Positions 1 through 8,446 of a stretch of DNA of 64,000 nt are shown here, in pieces. The notes beneath the pieces are model-generated. The model was not told the origin of the DNA and did not search any database. It saw nothing but the letters and a program-made list of their open reading frames with translations. The DNA comes from Spirosoma telluris. Lineage in GTDB: Bacteria > Bacteroidota > Bacteroidia > Cytophagales > Spirosomataceae. Both the position numbers and the translations under genes were made by a program. The DNA lies in the NCBI GenBank assembly GCA_003259005.1, contig QLII01000001.1:1922001-1986000 (forward strand). Direction: 5' to 3'. Positions within the stretch are counted from its first letter, which is position 1. Every line of letters starts with the position of its first letter.

Positions 1-594
1 GCCTATGTGTTTATCACAGTATTACCGCCCCTGTTTGGCATGAAAGGTTATACCGTTAATATCACAATTGGCGAGGTGGCCAAAAGTGTATTTATCTATC
101 TGGGCGTGCCATTTTTGGCGGGTTTATTCTCGCGGCTAATTCTCACGCGACTAAAAAGTCGTCTGTGGTATGAGCAGACCTTCTTACCGGCGATCAGCCC
201 AATCACACTGATTGCGCTGTTGTTCACTATTGTTGTAATGTTCAGTCTCAAAGGGAAATTGATCGTAACCATCCCGCTCGATGTGGTGCGTATCGCCATT
301 CCGTTGACGATCTATTTTGCCATCATGTTCTTTTCGGCCTTTTATCTGTCTAAACGAGCCGGTACCGATTATGCAAAATCGACATCACTGGCCTTCACCG
401 CAGCGGGCAACAACTTCGAACTAGGCATTGCTGTGGCCATCGCCGTGTTCGGCATCAATTCGGGGGCGGCCTTTGCCGCTGTGGTCGGTCCGCTGATCGA
501 AGTACCAGCCCTGATTCTGCTGGTCAACTTTGCTCTGAAGCAGGAACATAAATTTACTCCCCACTACAAAAAAGCCATTCAGAACCACGCATGA
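1..594 (+). CDS. acr3: ACR3-family arsenite efflux pump, C-terminal part (5' truncated by window edge)
   Basis: The reading frame is open from base 1, so the gene begins upstream of the window. The visible ~197 residues are very hydrophobic, with about five or six membrane segments and short basic loops. The stretches [20 protein letters not shown] and [15 protein letters not shown] match the C-terminal half of ACR3-type (BASS superfamily) arsenite permeases, which export As(III) across the inner membrane using the proton motive force. Its stop overlaps the next start in an ATGA junction, so it is translationally coupled to the phosphoesterase, and an ArsO-like flavoprotein follows. This context supports arsenic detoxification over other BASS transport roles. 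The cysteine expected in the pump lies upstream and cannot be checked. Confidence 0.85.
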   Translation, partial: AYVFITVLPPLFGMKGYTVNITIGEVAKSVFIYLGVPFLAGLFSRLILTRLKSRLWYEQTFLPAISPITLIALLFTIVVMFSLKGKLIVTIPLDVVRIAIPLTIYFAIMFFSAFYLSKRAGTDYAKSTSLAFTAAGNNFELGIAVAIAVFGINSGAAFAAVVGPLIEVPALILLVNFALKQEHKFTPHYKKAIQNHA

Positions 595-1390
595 AACTTG
601 CCCTATTTTCGGATATACATGCCAATTTACCCGCGCTGGAAGCAGTATTGGCCGACATCGATAGCCGTAATCCAGACGCGGTCTACTGTCTGGGTGACCT
701 GGTAGGCTATAACATCTGGCCTAACGAAGTCATTGCTGAAATCCGTAAGCGCAGGATTCCCACCATTACGGGAAACTATGATTTCGGCATTGGCCGTGCA
801 TCCGACGATTGCGGTTGCGCCTACCGGGAAGAAGCGGAAAAAGCGATGGGTAAAGTCTCCATTGCCTACACCAATAAGGCAGTAGGCGATGAGGAACGAA
901 ACTATCTACGCTCGTTACCCACGCACATCCGGGTTGAATTTGAGTTAGGCAGCCATCCAGAAAACCTGTGGCAACAACAACCTCCCCTTTCGTTACTACT
1001 GGTTCATGGCAGTCCCGCCGGGTGAACGAATATTTGTTTGAGGATCGGGGCGACCGAAGTTTAGGTCGTGTTCTGGAAGGAGCTGGGGCCGATATTCTCT
1101 GTTTTGGCCATACGCATAAACCCTTTTATAAAGTGGTCAGTGCTGAAGTGGAAGGGCAGGAAACGTATTGGCGCCATGCCATCAATATCGGGTCAGTAGG
1201 CAAGCCCAAAGATGGCGATCCCCGCGCCTGTTACGTGCTCCTGACCATTGACGAAACTGCCCGACCCGGCTCTCGTGAAGGCATACAGGTGGAGTTTATT
1301 CGCGTGGCCTATGATGTGGAAAAGGCCGCCCGCGCTATTGAAGCAAGTGAACTGCCCAACCCATACGCCACGATGTTACGGACGGCCTGA
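591..1390 (+). CDS. Calcineurin-like metallophosphoesterase in ars operon (one frameshift, probably sequence error)
   Basis: Adding one C in the CCC run at 1014-1016 joins two frames into a 266-residue protein. All metal-binding motifs of the calcineurin-like phosphoesterase fold are then present in order: FSDIHAN (DxH), GDLVGY, GNYD, LLVHGSP and FGHTHKP. Members of this fold hydrolyse phosphomono- or diesters with a dimetal centre. The start overlaps the ACR3 stop (ATGA), and the ArsO-like gene follows 48 bp later, so it is probably co-expressed with arsenic resistance. The substrate is unknown. I see no signal peptide, so it is likely cytoplasmic. The break sits inside an otherwise intact motif region, which argues against a true pseudogene. 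Confidence 0.85.
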
Positions 1391-1438
1391 CGGCATTCTG
1401 TATGTTTCATTAGCAGCTAAACGGATCTATGATTTATC

Positions 1439-2487
1439 ATGAATGAGCAGACGGTACACGATGTGATCATTATCGGCGGTGGGCAGTCGGGTCTGGCAAC
1501 TGCTTATCATTTACGGCGTAATGCCCTGGATGTTATCCTGTTGGATGACCAGTCCTCTCCAGGTGGAGCCTGGCAACATGGCTGGGAATCCCTGCGACTT
1601 TTTTCTCCGGCAGATGCTAGCTCGTTACCCGGCTGGCTGATGCCCCGCGGACTTGATACGTACCCGTCCCGCCAGGAAGTCATTGATTATCTCACTAATT
1701 ATGAGAAGCGTTATGGCTTTACAATTCATCGTCCAGTTCACGTTTATGCGGTTAAGCTAGAGGATACCCTATTTCTCCTGATGACTAACCAGGGAGAGTA
1801 CCGTTGTCGAGCGTTAGTATGCTCTACGGGAAGCTGGAGTCATCCCTATCTTCCAGCCTATGCTGGTAGAGAAGACTTTAGCGGGAAACAGATTCATTCG
1901 GCTACCTATACTTCACCCGATGAATTTGCTGGTAAACGCGTGTTGGTGGTGGGTGGCGGTAATTCGGGGGCGCAGATCGTGGCTGAAGTGTCGAAAGTTG
2001 CCAACACCACCTGGGTGACTCAACAGGAACCATCCTTCCTGCCCGATGAGGTGGATGGCCGTTACCTGTTTCAGGCCGCCACGCAACGTTTCCACGCTGG
2101 AGACCCCAGGCCCAGAGCCAACCTTGCCGATATTGTGATGGTAGATAGCGTGAAAGAAGCCCGAAGCCGAGATGCCCTACAGGCCGTGCGACCGTTTACA
2201 GCGCTCAACCAGGATGGAGTTATCTGGCCAGATGGAAGTCAGGAATCAGTGGATGCTATTATCTGGTGCACAGGTTTTCGGCCAGCCCTCCAGTTTTTAG
2301 ATGAGCTTGATCTGCGCACCCCCGATGGGCGGGTTGAGGTGGAAGGAACCCGTTCGGTAAAACAGCCGGGTTTATGGTTAGTCGGATACGGCAGTTGGAC
2401 CGGTTTCGCTTCGGCAACGTTGATCGGCGTTAATCGCTCGGCCGTCAAACGGCTCAGGAAGTCATCAGCTTTTTACAAGGAAAGTAG
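1439..2487 (+). CDS. arsO: ArsO-like flavin-dependent monooxygenase (3' frameshift, probably sequence error)
   Basis: An FAD-binding Rossmann motif (IIIGGGQSGLATAYHL) near the N terminus, a second nucleotide-binding motif VLVVGGGNSG near residue 170 and the late CTGFRP motif define a two-dinucleotide-binding flavoprotein monooxygenase. Proteins of this group next to ACR3 are called ArsO; their exact reaction is not settled. As read, the C terminus runs out of frame to 2545. Adding one A in the AAA run at 2447-2449 gives a natural end (ISFLQGK, stop 2485-2487) and 349 residues. It is the third gene of the visible ars operon. A thioredoxin-reductase-like role is less likely because no CxxC motif is visible. 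Confidence 0.8.
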
Positions 2488-2549
2488 CAGGCCATTTTTT
2501 CGATGCCGTATTGGCTCTTTCAATAATGTACATAGAGGCCCGTAACTTC

Positions 2550-2600
2550 TACAGGAATAAAATTTATTTTTAACGATTCTAAATAAATTTTATTCCTGTA
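2550..2600. promoter_or_regulatory. Perfect 20-bp inverted repeat, terminator or operator
   Basis: Arms 2550-2569 and 2581-2600 are perfect reverse complements (left arm begins TACAGGAATAAAATTT) around an 11-bp loop. The right arm runs directly into a TATATTTG -7 box, so the dyad overlaps a promoter as well as lying downstream of the ars operon. It can act as an operator for the small gene and ferritin, or as an AT-rich terminator. The choice is inference. Confidence 0.6.
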
Positions 2601-2606
2601 TATTTG
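2599..2606 (+). promoter_or_regulatory. Bacteroidota-type -7 box (TATATTTG)
   Basis: The sequence matches the TAnnTTTG consensus used by the primary sigma factor in Bacteroidota and lies 20 bp before the ATG at 2626. No clear -33 TTG element is seen, because that region is occupied by the inverted repeat. Confidence 0.5.
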
Positions 2607-2625
2607 CTCTGTCATTTTACAAATT

Positions 2626-2991
2626 ATGGACAGTAACGTACTAGCCTCCTATCAGTTAGTTTTCCAAACCGATAAAGGCACAGTGTATCAATGTGATCGG
2701 ACTAATCGGCTTATTTTATCGTTTTGGGGAACCAATACACCGCTATCAGCCCGCGACTTTTCGCAATTCCGGCGCATGGTACAGACCGTAAACATTCATC
2801 AAATGGCTCTCAGCACCGAAGCCGCCGATGAAGTGGAAATTTTTACCTTACCACGACTAGACCGTTGTTACGTTCTGACGCTTTGTGAAATTCTACACCT
2901 GCGGGAATTGCTTAACGGAGCCGTTTTTACGCTCGAGTTAAACAGTATACTGCGGGAATGCGGTTGTTCAACCCTTTCCAATCAAGACTGA
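2626..2991 (+). CDS. Small conserved-looking protein (DUF6686-like), upstream of ferritin
   Basis: A 121-residue soluble protein with no signal peptide. The pattern VYQCDRTNRLILSFWGT followed by LSARDFSQFRRMV recalls small Bacteroidota proteins grouped as DUF6686; I could not verify this. Two cysteines (CGC) lie close to the C terminus. The gene is preceded by a TAnnTTTG box and a long dyad, and the ferritin gene starts ~100 bp downstream in the same direction. This suggests shared iron-linked regulation. The function is unknown. Confidence 0.65.
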   Translation: MDSNVLASYQLVFQTDKGTVYQCDRTNRLILSFWGTNTPLSARDFSQFRRMVQTVNIHQMALSTEAADEVEIFTLPRLDRCYVLTLCEILHLRELLNGAVFTLELNSILRECGCSTLSNQD

Positions 2992-3089
2992 TTTCATCGA
3001 AAATTTTCTGATTATTCGTTTTCTTTACAGCAAAACCGATTTATTACGGTTCTTTGGGATTATCAATTTCTCGCCTTTATAAACGCCAA

Positions 3090-3626
3090 ATGAAAGATTT
3101 AGAAAGACTCCGCACATTGATCAAAGAACCTGTTGAGCTGGTTCTGAATCAGCAGATACAAATGGAACTGATTTCATCCTCTAAGTATCTTGCAATGGCG
3201 GGCTGGTGTGACCGCAACGGTTATGACAATAGCGCAGGTTTTTTCTACAAGCAATCGGAAGAAGAGCGTAACCATGCGATGAAGCTTTTCCATTATCTGT
3301 GCGATCAGGGGGCAACCGCCTATACACCCGAAGTGCCAGCCGTAACGCAGGAATTTGACTCCCTTCGGGCAGTTTTTGAGACTGTACTTGAGCAGGAAAT
3401 TGCCGTGACTGACTCAATCAACCGGATCATTGGCGTTTGCCGCCGTGAAGGGGACTATGCCACCGAAGAGCTCCTGAAATGGTATGTTAAAGAGCAGGTC
3501 GAAGAAGAATATATTGCCCGGCGTTGTCTGGAACTGATCGATCAGATACCAGCTGACCAGGTTTATTACTTAGACACAAAACTTGCCAGCGTTACCTACG
3601 ACAAAAATCCATTTGAGAACGAATAA
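3090..3626 (+). CDS. ftn: Non-haem ferritin
   Basis: A 178-residue four-helix ferritin. Ferroxidase-type ligands are visible: QMELISSSKYLAMAGW (Glu on helix A), SEEERNHAMKLF (ExxH on helix B), LEQEIAVTDSIN on helix C and KEQVEEEYIARR on helix D. Length and motif spacing fit bacterial FtnA-like iron-storage proteins, which oxidise Fe(II) and store the mineral in a 24-mer. The frame extends upstream to a TTG at 3054, but the ATG at 3090 gives the usual family N terminus (MKDLERLR). A strong terminator follows. Co-location with a dyad-controlled small gene suggests iron regulation. Confidence 0.9.
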   Translation: MKDLERLRTLIKEPVELVLNQQIQMELISSSKYLAMAGWCDRNGYDNSAGFFYKQSEEERNHAMKLFHYLCDQGATAYTPEVPAVTQEFDSLRAVFETVLEQEIAVTDSINRIIGVCRREGDYATEELLKWYVKEQVEEEYIARRCLELIDQIPADQVYYLDTKLASVTYDKNPFENE

Positions 3627-3633
3627 CTTACTT

Positions 3634-3685
3634 AAACTTCACTAAAAAAGGGTAGCTCATCAGCTACCCTTTTTTAGTGAAGTTT
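3634..3685. terminator. Bidirectional intrinsic terminator after ferritin gene
   Basis: Arms 3634-3657 and 3662-3685 are 24-bp perfect complements with a 4-base loop, a GGGTAGCT/AGCTACCC core and A6/T6 tracts on either side. This is the textbook form of a bidirectional rho-independent terminator. Confidence 0.9.
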
Positions 3686-3869
3686 GTCTCGACAACACGC
3701 TTTTGTGATGAGTCTCAATTGGATGAATTTGTAAAATTGTCGGTACTCCCTGAATGGATTCCGTTCAAAAATTGTTAGGCTATATCTTTAGGCAGGTGTA
3801 TGTTATTCGTATTGTATCCATTTAACGGTACCTAGCGAAACAAAGGACACCCTATCAAACCATAAATCG

Positions 3870-3886
3870 CGGGGCTTTGAACCCCG
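3870..3886 (+). promoter_or_regulatory. Leader hairpin directly before mnmA start
   Basis: CGGGG-CTTTGAA-CCCCG forms a 5-bp GC stem ending 6 bases before the ATG at 3893, so it covers the ribosome-binding region. It could lower translation initiation. This is only a structural observation. Confidence 0.35.
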
Positions 3887-3892
3887 GCAGAG

Positions 3893-5057
3893 ATGAGCAA
3901 ACACGGACGAATTCTGGTCGCCATGAGTGGCGGCATTGATTCTTCACTGGCAGCGGTACTGCTGCACGAAGAAGGCTACGAGGTCATTGGCATGACCATG
4001 AAAACCTGGGATTATGCGTCCTCAGGCGGTACAAAAAAAGAAACCGGTTGTTGCAGCCTCGACAGCATTAACGACGCCCGTAACATTGCCGTTAGCCTCG
4101 GTTTCCCCCACTACATTCTGGATATTCGGGAAGAGTTTGGTGATGCTGTCATCGACCATTTTACGGGCGAATACCTCGAAGGCCGGACGCCCAATCCCTG
4201 TGTCATGTGCAATACGCACATCAAATGGGACGCCCTGCTTCGCCGGGCAGATCGACTTGATTGTGAGTCGATTGCAACGGGGCACTATGCGCATATACGT
4301 ACAGAAAATGGCCGGCATATTCTTTCCAAAGGCGTCGATTCACTGAAAGATCAATCCTACGTTTTGTGGGGGGTATCGCAGGAGAGTTTGAGCCGGACAA
4401 AATTACCACTGGGCCATTTGCGGAAATCCGAAATTCGCGAAATGGCGAAAGAACGGGGCTTTATGGAGCTGGTTACCAAATCGGAATCCTACGAAATTTG
4501 TTTTGTGCCCGACAACGATTATCGGGGTTCCTCAAACGCCGGATGCCAGGCCTGGAGGCTGAAGTTGCCGGGGGCAATTTTGTCATGGAAGGGACTGGCA
4601 AAGTTCTCGGCAAGCACCAGGGCTATCCATTCTATACCATCGGCCAACGCAAAGGACTAGGTATGGCTTTCGGACAACCAATGTTCGTCACGGAAATTCG
4701 GAAAGATACGAATGAAGTCGTGCTGGGTGTCGATAAAGACCTGTTTCGAGATGGTATGATTGTCAGCAAGTTAAATCTGCAAAAGTACGATCACATTAAC
4801 GGGCCATTCGAAACCGTGACGAAAGTACGGTATAAAGACCCGGCACACCCGCTACGATTTCACAATCTGGCGACAAAATCGAAGTGCTGTTCAACGAAGG
4901 CGTTTCGGCTATTGCGCCGGGGCAAGCCGCCGTTTTCTACGAAGGAGACGATGTCATTGGTGGCGGTTGGATTATGAAAAGCTTTCGCCAAAACGACCGC
5001 TCGTTCGATTCAGCGAATCAGACCACACTTCAGGCTAGCGCAGAAGCTATCCGATAA
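3893..5057 (+). CDS. mnmA: tRNA-specific 2-thiouridylase MnmA (two frameshifts, probably sequence errors)
   Basis: MnmA makes the 2-thio group of uridine 34 in tRNA Lys/Glu/Gln. The PP-loop SGGIDSS near residue 12, the first catalytic cysteine in NPCVMCN, tRNA-contact segments and the second cysteine in SYEICFVP are all present. The frame breaks at GGGG 4524-4527 and at CGG near 4842; one added G at each site gives a continuous 388-residue protein ending at 5057 with the expected C-terminal beta-barrel (QAAVFYEGDDVIGGGWI). The gene is usually single-copy and important for growth, so two independent natural frameshifts are implausible. It stands alone between a terminator and a DUF1080 gene. 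Confidence 0.9.
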
Positions 5058-5063
5058 AAAATT

Positions 5064-5138
5064 GTTTAACCACAGAGGCACATACCACACAGAGAAAAGC
5101 ATAAAACTTTTGTGTACTTTGCGTCTTTGTGTTTAAAC
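5064..5138. repeat. Imperfect intergenic inverted repeat (CACAGAGGCACA type)
   Basis: GTTTAACCACAGAGGCACA at the left is loosely mirrored by CTTTGCGTCTTTGTGTTTAAAC at the right. The word pattern resembles dispersed CACAGAGGCACAGAG repeats seen in many bacterial genomes. It fills the gap between mnmA and the DUF1080 gene. Confidence 0.45.
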
Positions 5139-5175
5139 AAACTCCTTGGCGAATAGGCTCTCATTACTGCTCTTC

Positions 5176-5883
5176 ATGAAGAAAAAACTGTTGCTCATTG
5201 GATTGGCGCTCACGTTAACCAGTCAGCTTTTTGCGCAAACGACCCCAACTGTTGCTGTCCCGAAAGGACACCCAAACCCCAGCGGCCCTGGCTGGAAACC
5301 TCTCTTTGCCAGCGATCTTTCTGATGCGGGCTTTCCGAAGGGTGTCTGGAGTATTGATGATGGAGGAATTTTGACAGCCACTGCCGATAAAGCCATCTGG
5401 ACGGCCGTTCCCTATGACGATTTTGTGCTGGATTTACTCTTCAAAACAGCAGATGGCACCAATAGTGGCGTGGTTGTTCATGCCAGCGATACCACTAACT
5501 GGATTCCCAACTCGGTGGAAATTCAGATTGCCGATGATTACGCTAAAAAATGGGCCGACTCGCCCACGAACTGGCAGTGCGGTGCTTTTTTTGGCCATCA
5601 GGCGGCCACCAAACAACAAATTGTTAAGAAGCCCGACGAATGGAATCGGTATACGATTACCTGCCAGGGCAAGATGATTTATGTAGTGCTCAACAATCAG
5701 TTAGTGAATACCATTGATTTATCAAAATTCACGTCGGCGAAGACTAATCCCGATGGCTCAACGGTTCCGGAATGGCTCAGCAAACCACCTGCTGATTTAC
5801 CGCTTCACGGTTATATCGGCTTACAGGGTAAACATGCCGGAGCCCCTATTTATTTTAGAAACCTGAAGATAAAAGCATTGTAA
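5176..5883 (+). CDS. Secreted DUF1080 (3-keto-disaccharide hydrolase-like) protein
   Basis: The chosen ATG gives a clean signal peptide (MKKKLLLIGLALTLTSQLFA, cleavage before QTT), so the product is exported. The mature part has the beta-jelly-roll hallmarks of DUF1080: GWKPLFASDLS, GVWSIDDGGILTA, SGVVVHASDT, SVEIQIADDYAK, EWNRYTITCQG and the terminal IYFRNLKIKAL. DUF1080 proteins include 3-keto-glycoside hydrolases and many carbohydrate-binding-like proteins in Bacteroidota. The length of 235 residues is normal. The frame opens upstream at 5146 but without a signal peptide start. No linked oxidoreductase is nearby, so the substrate cannot be inferred. Confidence 0.85.
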   Translation: MKKKLLLIGLALTLTSQLFAQTTPTVAVPKGHPNPSGPGWKPLFASDLSDAGFPKGVWSIDDGGILTATADKAIWTAVPYDDFVLDLLFKTADGTNSGVVVHASDTTNWIPNSVEIQIADDYAKKWADSPTNWQCGAFFGHQAATKQQIVKKPDEWNRYTITCQGKMIYVVLNNQLVNTIDLSKFTSAKTNPDGSTVPEWLSKPPADLPLHGYIGLQGKHAGAPIYFRNLKIKAL

Positions 5884-5887
5884 GTAA

Positions 5888-5942
5888 CGCGGACATCCTG
5901 TCCGCATAGCTTAGATTAGACTATGCGGACAGGATGTCCGCG
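5888..5942. repeat. REP-like paired palindrome (GCGGACATCCTGTCCGC)
   Basis: Arms 5888-5909 and 5921-5942 are 22-bp perfect complements with an 11-base loop, and each arm contains the palindromic word GCGGACA-TCC-TGTCCGC. The same word-pair architecture recurs near 15.6 kb and in single form at 62.4 kb. It lies directly after the DUF1080 stop and may also end transcription. Confidence 0.75.
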
Positions 5943-5955
5943 CTACATCATCATT

Positions 5956-6186
5956 ATGCAAACCGAACTCCTGACCCGCCACAGTACCGCTCTACCCGAA
6001 CTGCGTTTTTCGCTTAATCTCCTGTATGTAGGTCGATTTCTGTTAGGTATGAATGTATCCTCATCAACGAATGATGAAGGCCTCGATGCATTTGATGAGC
6101 GGATTGAATTCGTAACGGACGAACTGGTTGCCACTGAACTACTTCATGAAGCTTCTGTGCTAGCGGGGATACACTACCAACACTAA
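5956..6186 (+). CDS. Small hypothetical protein (76 aa)
   Basis: An unrecognised 76-residue ORF between a REP-like repeat and the HAD gene, same strand as both neighbours. It contains a moderately hydrophobic centre (LNLLYVGRFLLGM) and an acidic C-terminal half (DEGLDAFDERIEFVTDEL). There is no signal peptide. It may be spurious or a small regulator; only its position and coding-like composition support it. Confidence 0.35.
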   Translation: MQTELLTRHSTALPELRFSLNLLYVGRFLLGMNVSSSTNDEGLDAFDERIEFVTDELVATELLHEASVLAGIHYQH

Positions 6187-6221
6187 CTACAGACAGCGAG
6201 GATTAAACCTGATATTTTCGA

Positions 6222-6908
6222 ATGCCTGATACACCTTCTGCCCTGTCATGGGCTGCCCTTTTCGATATGGATGGGGTCTTAATTGACAACACCGATTTCC
6301 ACATCAACGCCTGGTTGCAGTTTGCCCAGCATCATAATCGCCCGCTTACTAAGGATCAATACGTTGACCATATTAACGGACGCGTCTCCGCCGATGCGAT
6401 GGCCTATGTATTTCAACGACCCATTTCACCGGGCGAGTTGATCGTTTTGACAGAAGAAAAAGAAGCGATTTATCGGGAGTTATACCGCCCACATCTGCAA
6501 CCGGCACCGGGACTGTTGGCTTTTCTGGCTGCTTTAAAAGCACAGGGGGTTAAATTGGCCGTGGGCACATCGGCACCCGAAAGCAATGTTCGATTCACTC
6601 TGGACGGGCTGCCGCTACGACCTTATTTCGATGCCATTGTTGATTCCAGCATGATTCACAAAGGCAAACCCGCTCCCGAAATTTACCTGACCGCAGCCGA
6701 GCGTGTAGGCATAGAGCCTGCCCGATGTGTTGTGTTTGAGGATGCCTTTGCGGGTATTGAAGCGGGCATACGGGCGGGCATGAAGGTTATTGCCGTAGCA
6801 ACGACCCACACCCGAGATGAATTGGCTGACGTGGGTTCCATGTTAATCGTTGACGATTTTACGCAACTGACGGTAGAAGCCGTGCAACAGTTGATTCAGT
6901 CATCCTAA
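6222..6908 (+). CDS. HAD-superfamily phosphatase / beta-phosphoglucomutase-like
   Basis: A 228-residue HAD hydrolase of subfamily IA. Motif I is LFDMDGVLIDN (nucleophile and acid Asp), motif II is AVGTSAPES, motif III is KGKPAPEIY and motif IV is VFEDAFAGIEAG. A helical cap lies between motifs I and II. This pattern covers beta-phosphoglucomutases and sugar or polyol phosphatases; the sequence alone does not separate them. It starts ~35 bp after the preceding small ORF and is followed by agmatine deiminase ~55 bp downstream. It is probably cytoplasmic. Confidence 0.85.
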   Translation: MPDTPSALSWAALFDMDGVLIDNTDFHINAWLQFAQHHNRPLTKDQYVDHINGRVSADAMAYVFQRPISPGELIVLTEEKEAIYRELYRPHLQPAPGLLAFLAALKAQGVKLAVGTSAPESNVRFTLDGLPLRPYFDAIVDSSMIHKGKPAPEIYLTAAERVGIEPARCVVFEDAFAGIEAGIRAGMKVIAVATTHTRDELADVGSMLIVDDFTQLTVEAVQQLIQSS

Positions 6909-6963
6909 GGCGAAATTTTATCATCTTGCCGTACCTTTACGGCTTGTACATCCGCAAGCATAC

Positions 6964-8005
6964 ATGTCGTTCATACCAGCCCGAGAGGGCTTTTTCTTTC
7001 CTGCTGAGTGGCATCCCCACGTAGCTACCTGGCTCAGTTGGCCACATACCGAAGCATCCTGGACCCACGAGCGACAGGAATTAATGTTTCCAGCCTACAT
7101 TGATTTCATCAAAACCATTGCCGAAAGTGAGCAGGTGTGTATCAATGCGCACAATGAACTGGTGATCCAGGCAGCAAAATTGCGCTTATTGGCTGCTGAT
7201 GCCGATATGAGTCACATCACGCTCCTTCCCCCCCACAAATGACTCCTGGTGCCGTGACCACGGTCCAGCCTTTCTGATTAATCCCCAGAAAAAAGAGCGG
7301 ATGATTGTCAACTGGGGCTACAACGCCTGGGGAGGCAAATACCCACCTTATGACCGCGACGACCTGATTCCGGTGGAAATTGCCCATTATCGCAGCCTGG
7401 ATTATGTTACCCCCGGAATCATTATGGAAGGTGGTTCGGTGGAGTTCAACGGGGCAGGAACCGTACTGACCAGCCGGGCGTGTTTGCTTAATCAAAACCG
7501 TAACGCTCACCTGACTCAGGCGAAAATCGAGCAATATTTGTGCGATTACTACGGGGTTCAACAGGTGCTTTGGGTGGAAGAAGGTATTGTGGGTGACGAT
7601 ACCGATGGGCACATTGATGACACGGTTCGCTTTGTGAATGAAGACACGGTTATTGCCGCTTATGAATCGAATCGAAACGACGCCAATTATCCTTTTCTTC
7701 AGGAAATCCACCACGAGCTGAAGGCAATGCGGCTACTGAACGGCAAGCAACTCAACATCGTCGAGCTTCCCATGCCCGATCCTGTTGAGAGCGATGGACT
7801 GAGACTCCCTGCCTCCTATGCTAATTTTCTGATTACGAACGGATCAGTCATTGTGCCAACCTTCCGATGCGCCAAAGACCAGCAGGCCTTAGACATCATT
7901 GGCACCTGCTTTCCCGACCGTAAAATTGTCGGCATTGACTCGACTGATATCGTCTGGGGCCTGGGTAGTTTCCATTGCCTGAGCCAACAGGAACCCAGCG
8001 TTTAA
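6964..8005 (+). CDS. aguA: Agmatine deiminase (one frameshift in a C7 run)
   Basis: Agmatine deiminase hydrolyses agmatine to N-carbamoylputrescine for polyamine synthesis. Family motifs appear in order: FFPAEWHPHVATWLSWPH at the N terminus, WCRDHGP, GYNAWGGKY, EGGSVEFNG, GHIDDTVRFV and the C-terminal GSFHCLSQQEP carrying the catalytic cysteine. The frame changes at the C run 7228-7234; six or nine Cs, not seven, keep it open, giving ~346 residues. It is the one case here where an inserted base is as likely as a deletion. A candidate box TACCTTTA lies at 6932-6939. No carbamoylputrescine amidase gene is visible next to it. Confidence 0.9.
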
Positions 8006-8007
8006 TT

Positions 8008-8065
8008 GATGTATGATGTAGGATATATGATGTATTTGCTACTTATATATCCTACATCATACATC
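8008..8065. repeat. AT-rich 21-bp inverted repeat
   Basis: Arms 8008-8028 and 8045-8065 are perfect complements. Each arm has an internal GATGTA-type repetition (GATGTATGATGTAGGATATA). It lies between two co-directional genes and has no T-tract, so a terminator is not obvious. Confidence 0.7.
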
Positions 8066-8079
8066 TTACACCAAGCCTT

Positions 8080-8436
8080 ATGTATAATAACAAAACCTTC
8101 CGATCGATCACCAATACCAGCAATGGCGAAGTGAGTGGCGATACGCTTTTTCACTACCATCAGGAAGACCAGATCGTGTGGGCGGAGTACAGCGGGGGGA
8201 GTATTGTGAAAGGCTTTCTGATTGCCACCCTACGGGTCGATAATGGCCTGGACATGCGCTACCAACACGTCAATACGCAGGGTGAGTTGATGACAGGCCA
8301 TTGTCAATCTACACCAGAACAGTTACCTGATGGACGCATCCGCCTACATGAACGCTGGCAATGGACCAGTGGCGACCATTCATCCGGCGAATCTATAGTT
8401 GACGAAGTTCCTGGCTCACCTAGCAAAGCCATCTAA
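8080..8436 (+). CDS. Conserved small protein, calycin-like (often mislabelled N-acetylglutamate synthase)
   Basis: A 118-residue soluble protein with alternating beta strands: GEVSGDTLFHYHQEDQIVWA, GSIVKGFLIATL, MRYQHVNTQGEL and GRIRLHERWQW. Similar short proteins occur widely and are often labelled N-acetylglutamate synthase without evidence. The pattern of a substrate-free beta barrel with a terminal W(x)W region suggests a small lipocalin/calycin-like fold; this is inference. It lies between an AT-rich repeat and a lipoprotein gene 10 bp downstream, which suggests co-transcription with the latter. Confidence 0.6.
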   Translation: MYNNKTFRSITNTSNGEVSGDTLFHYHQEDQIVWAEYSGGSIVKGFLIATLRVDNGLDMRYQHVNTQGELMTGHCQSTPEQLPDGRIRLHERWQWTSGDHSSGESIVDEVPGSPSKAI

Positions 8437-8446
8437 ATCCTGAACC

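Noticed and set aside
7217..7714. 165-residue minus-strand ORF over agmatine deiminase
   Set aside because: It is a shadow of a strong real gene on the other strand and shows no family features.
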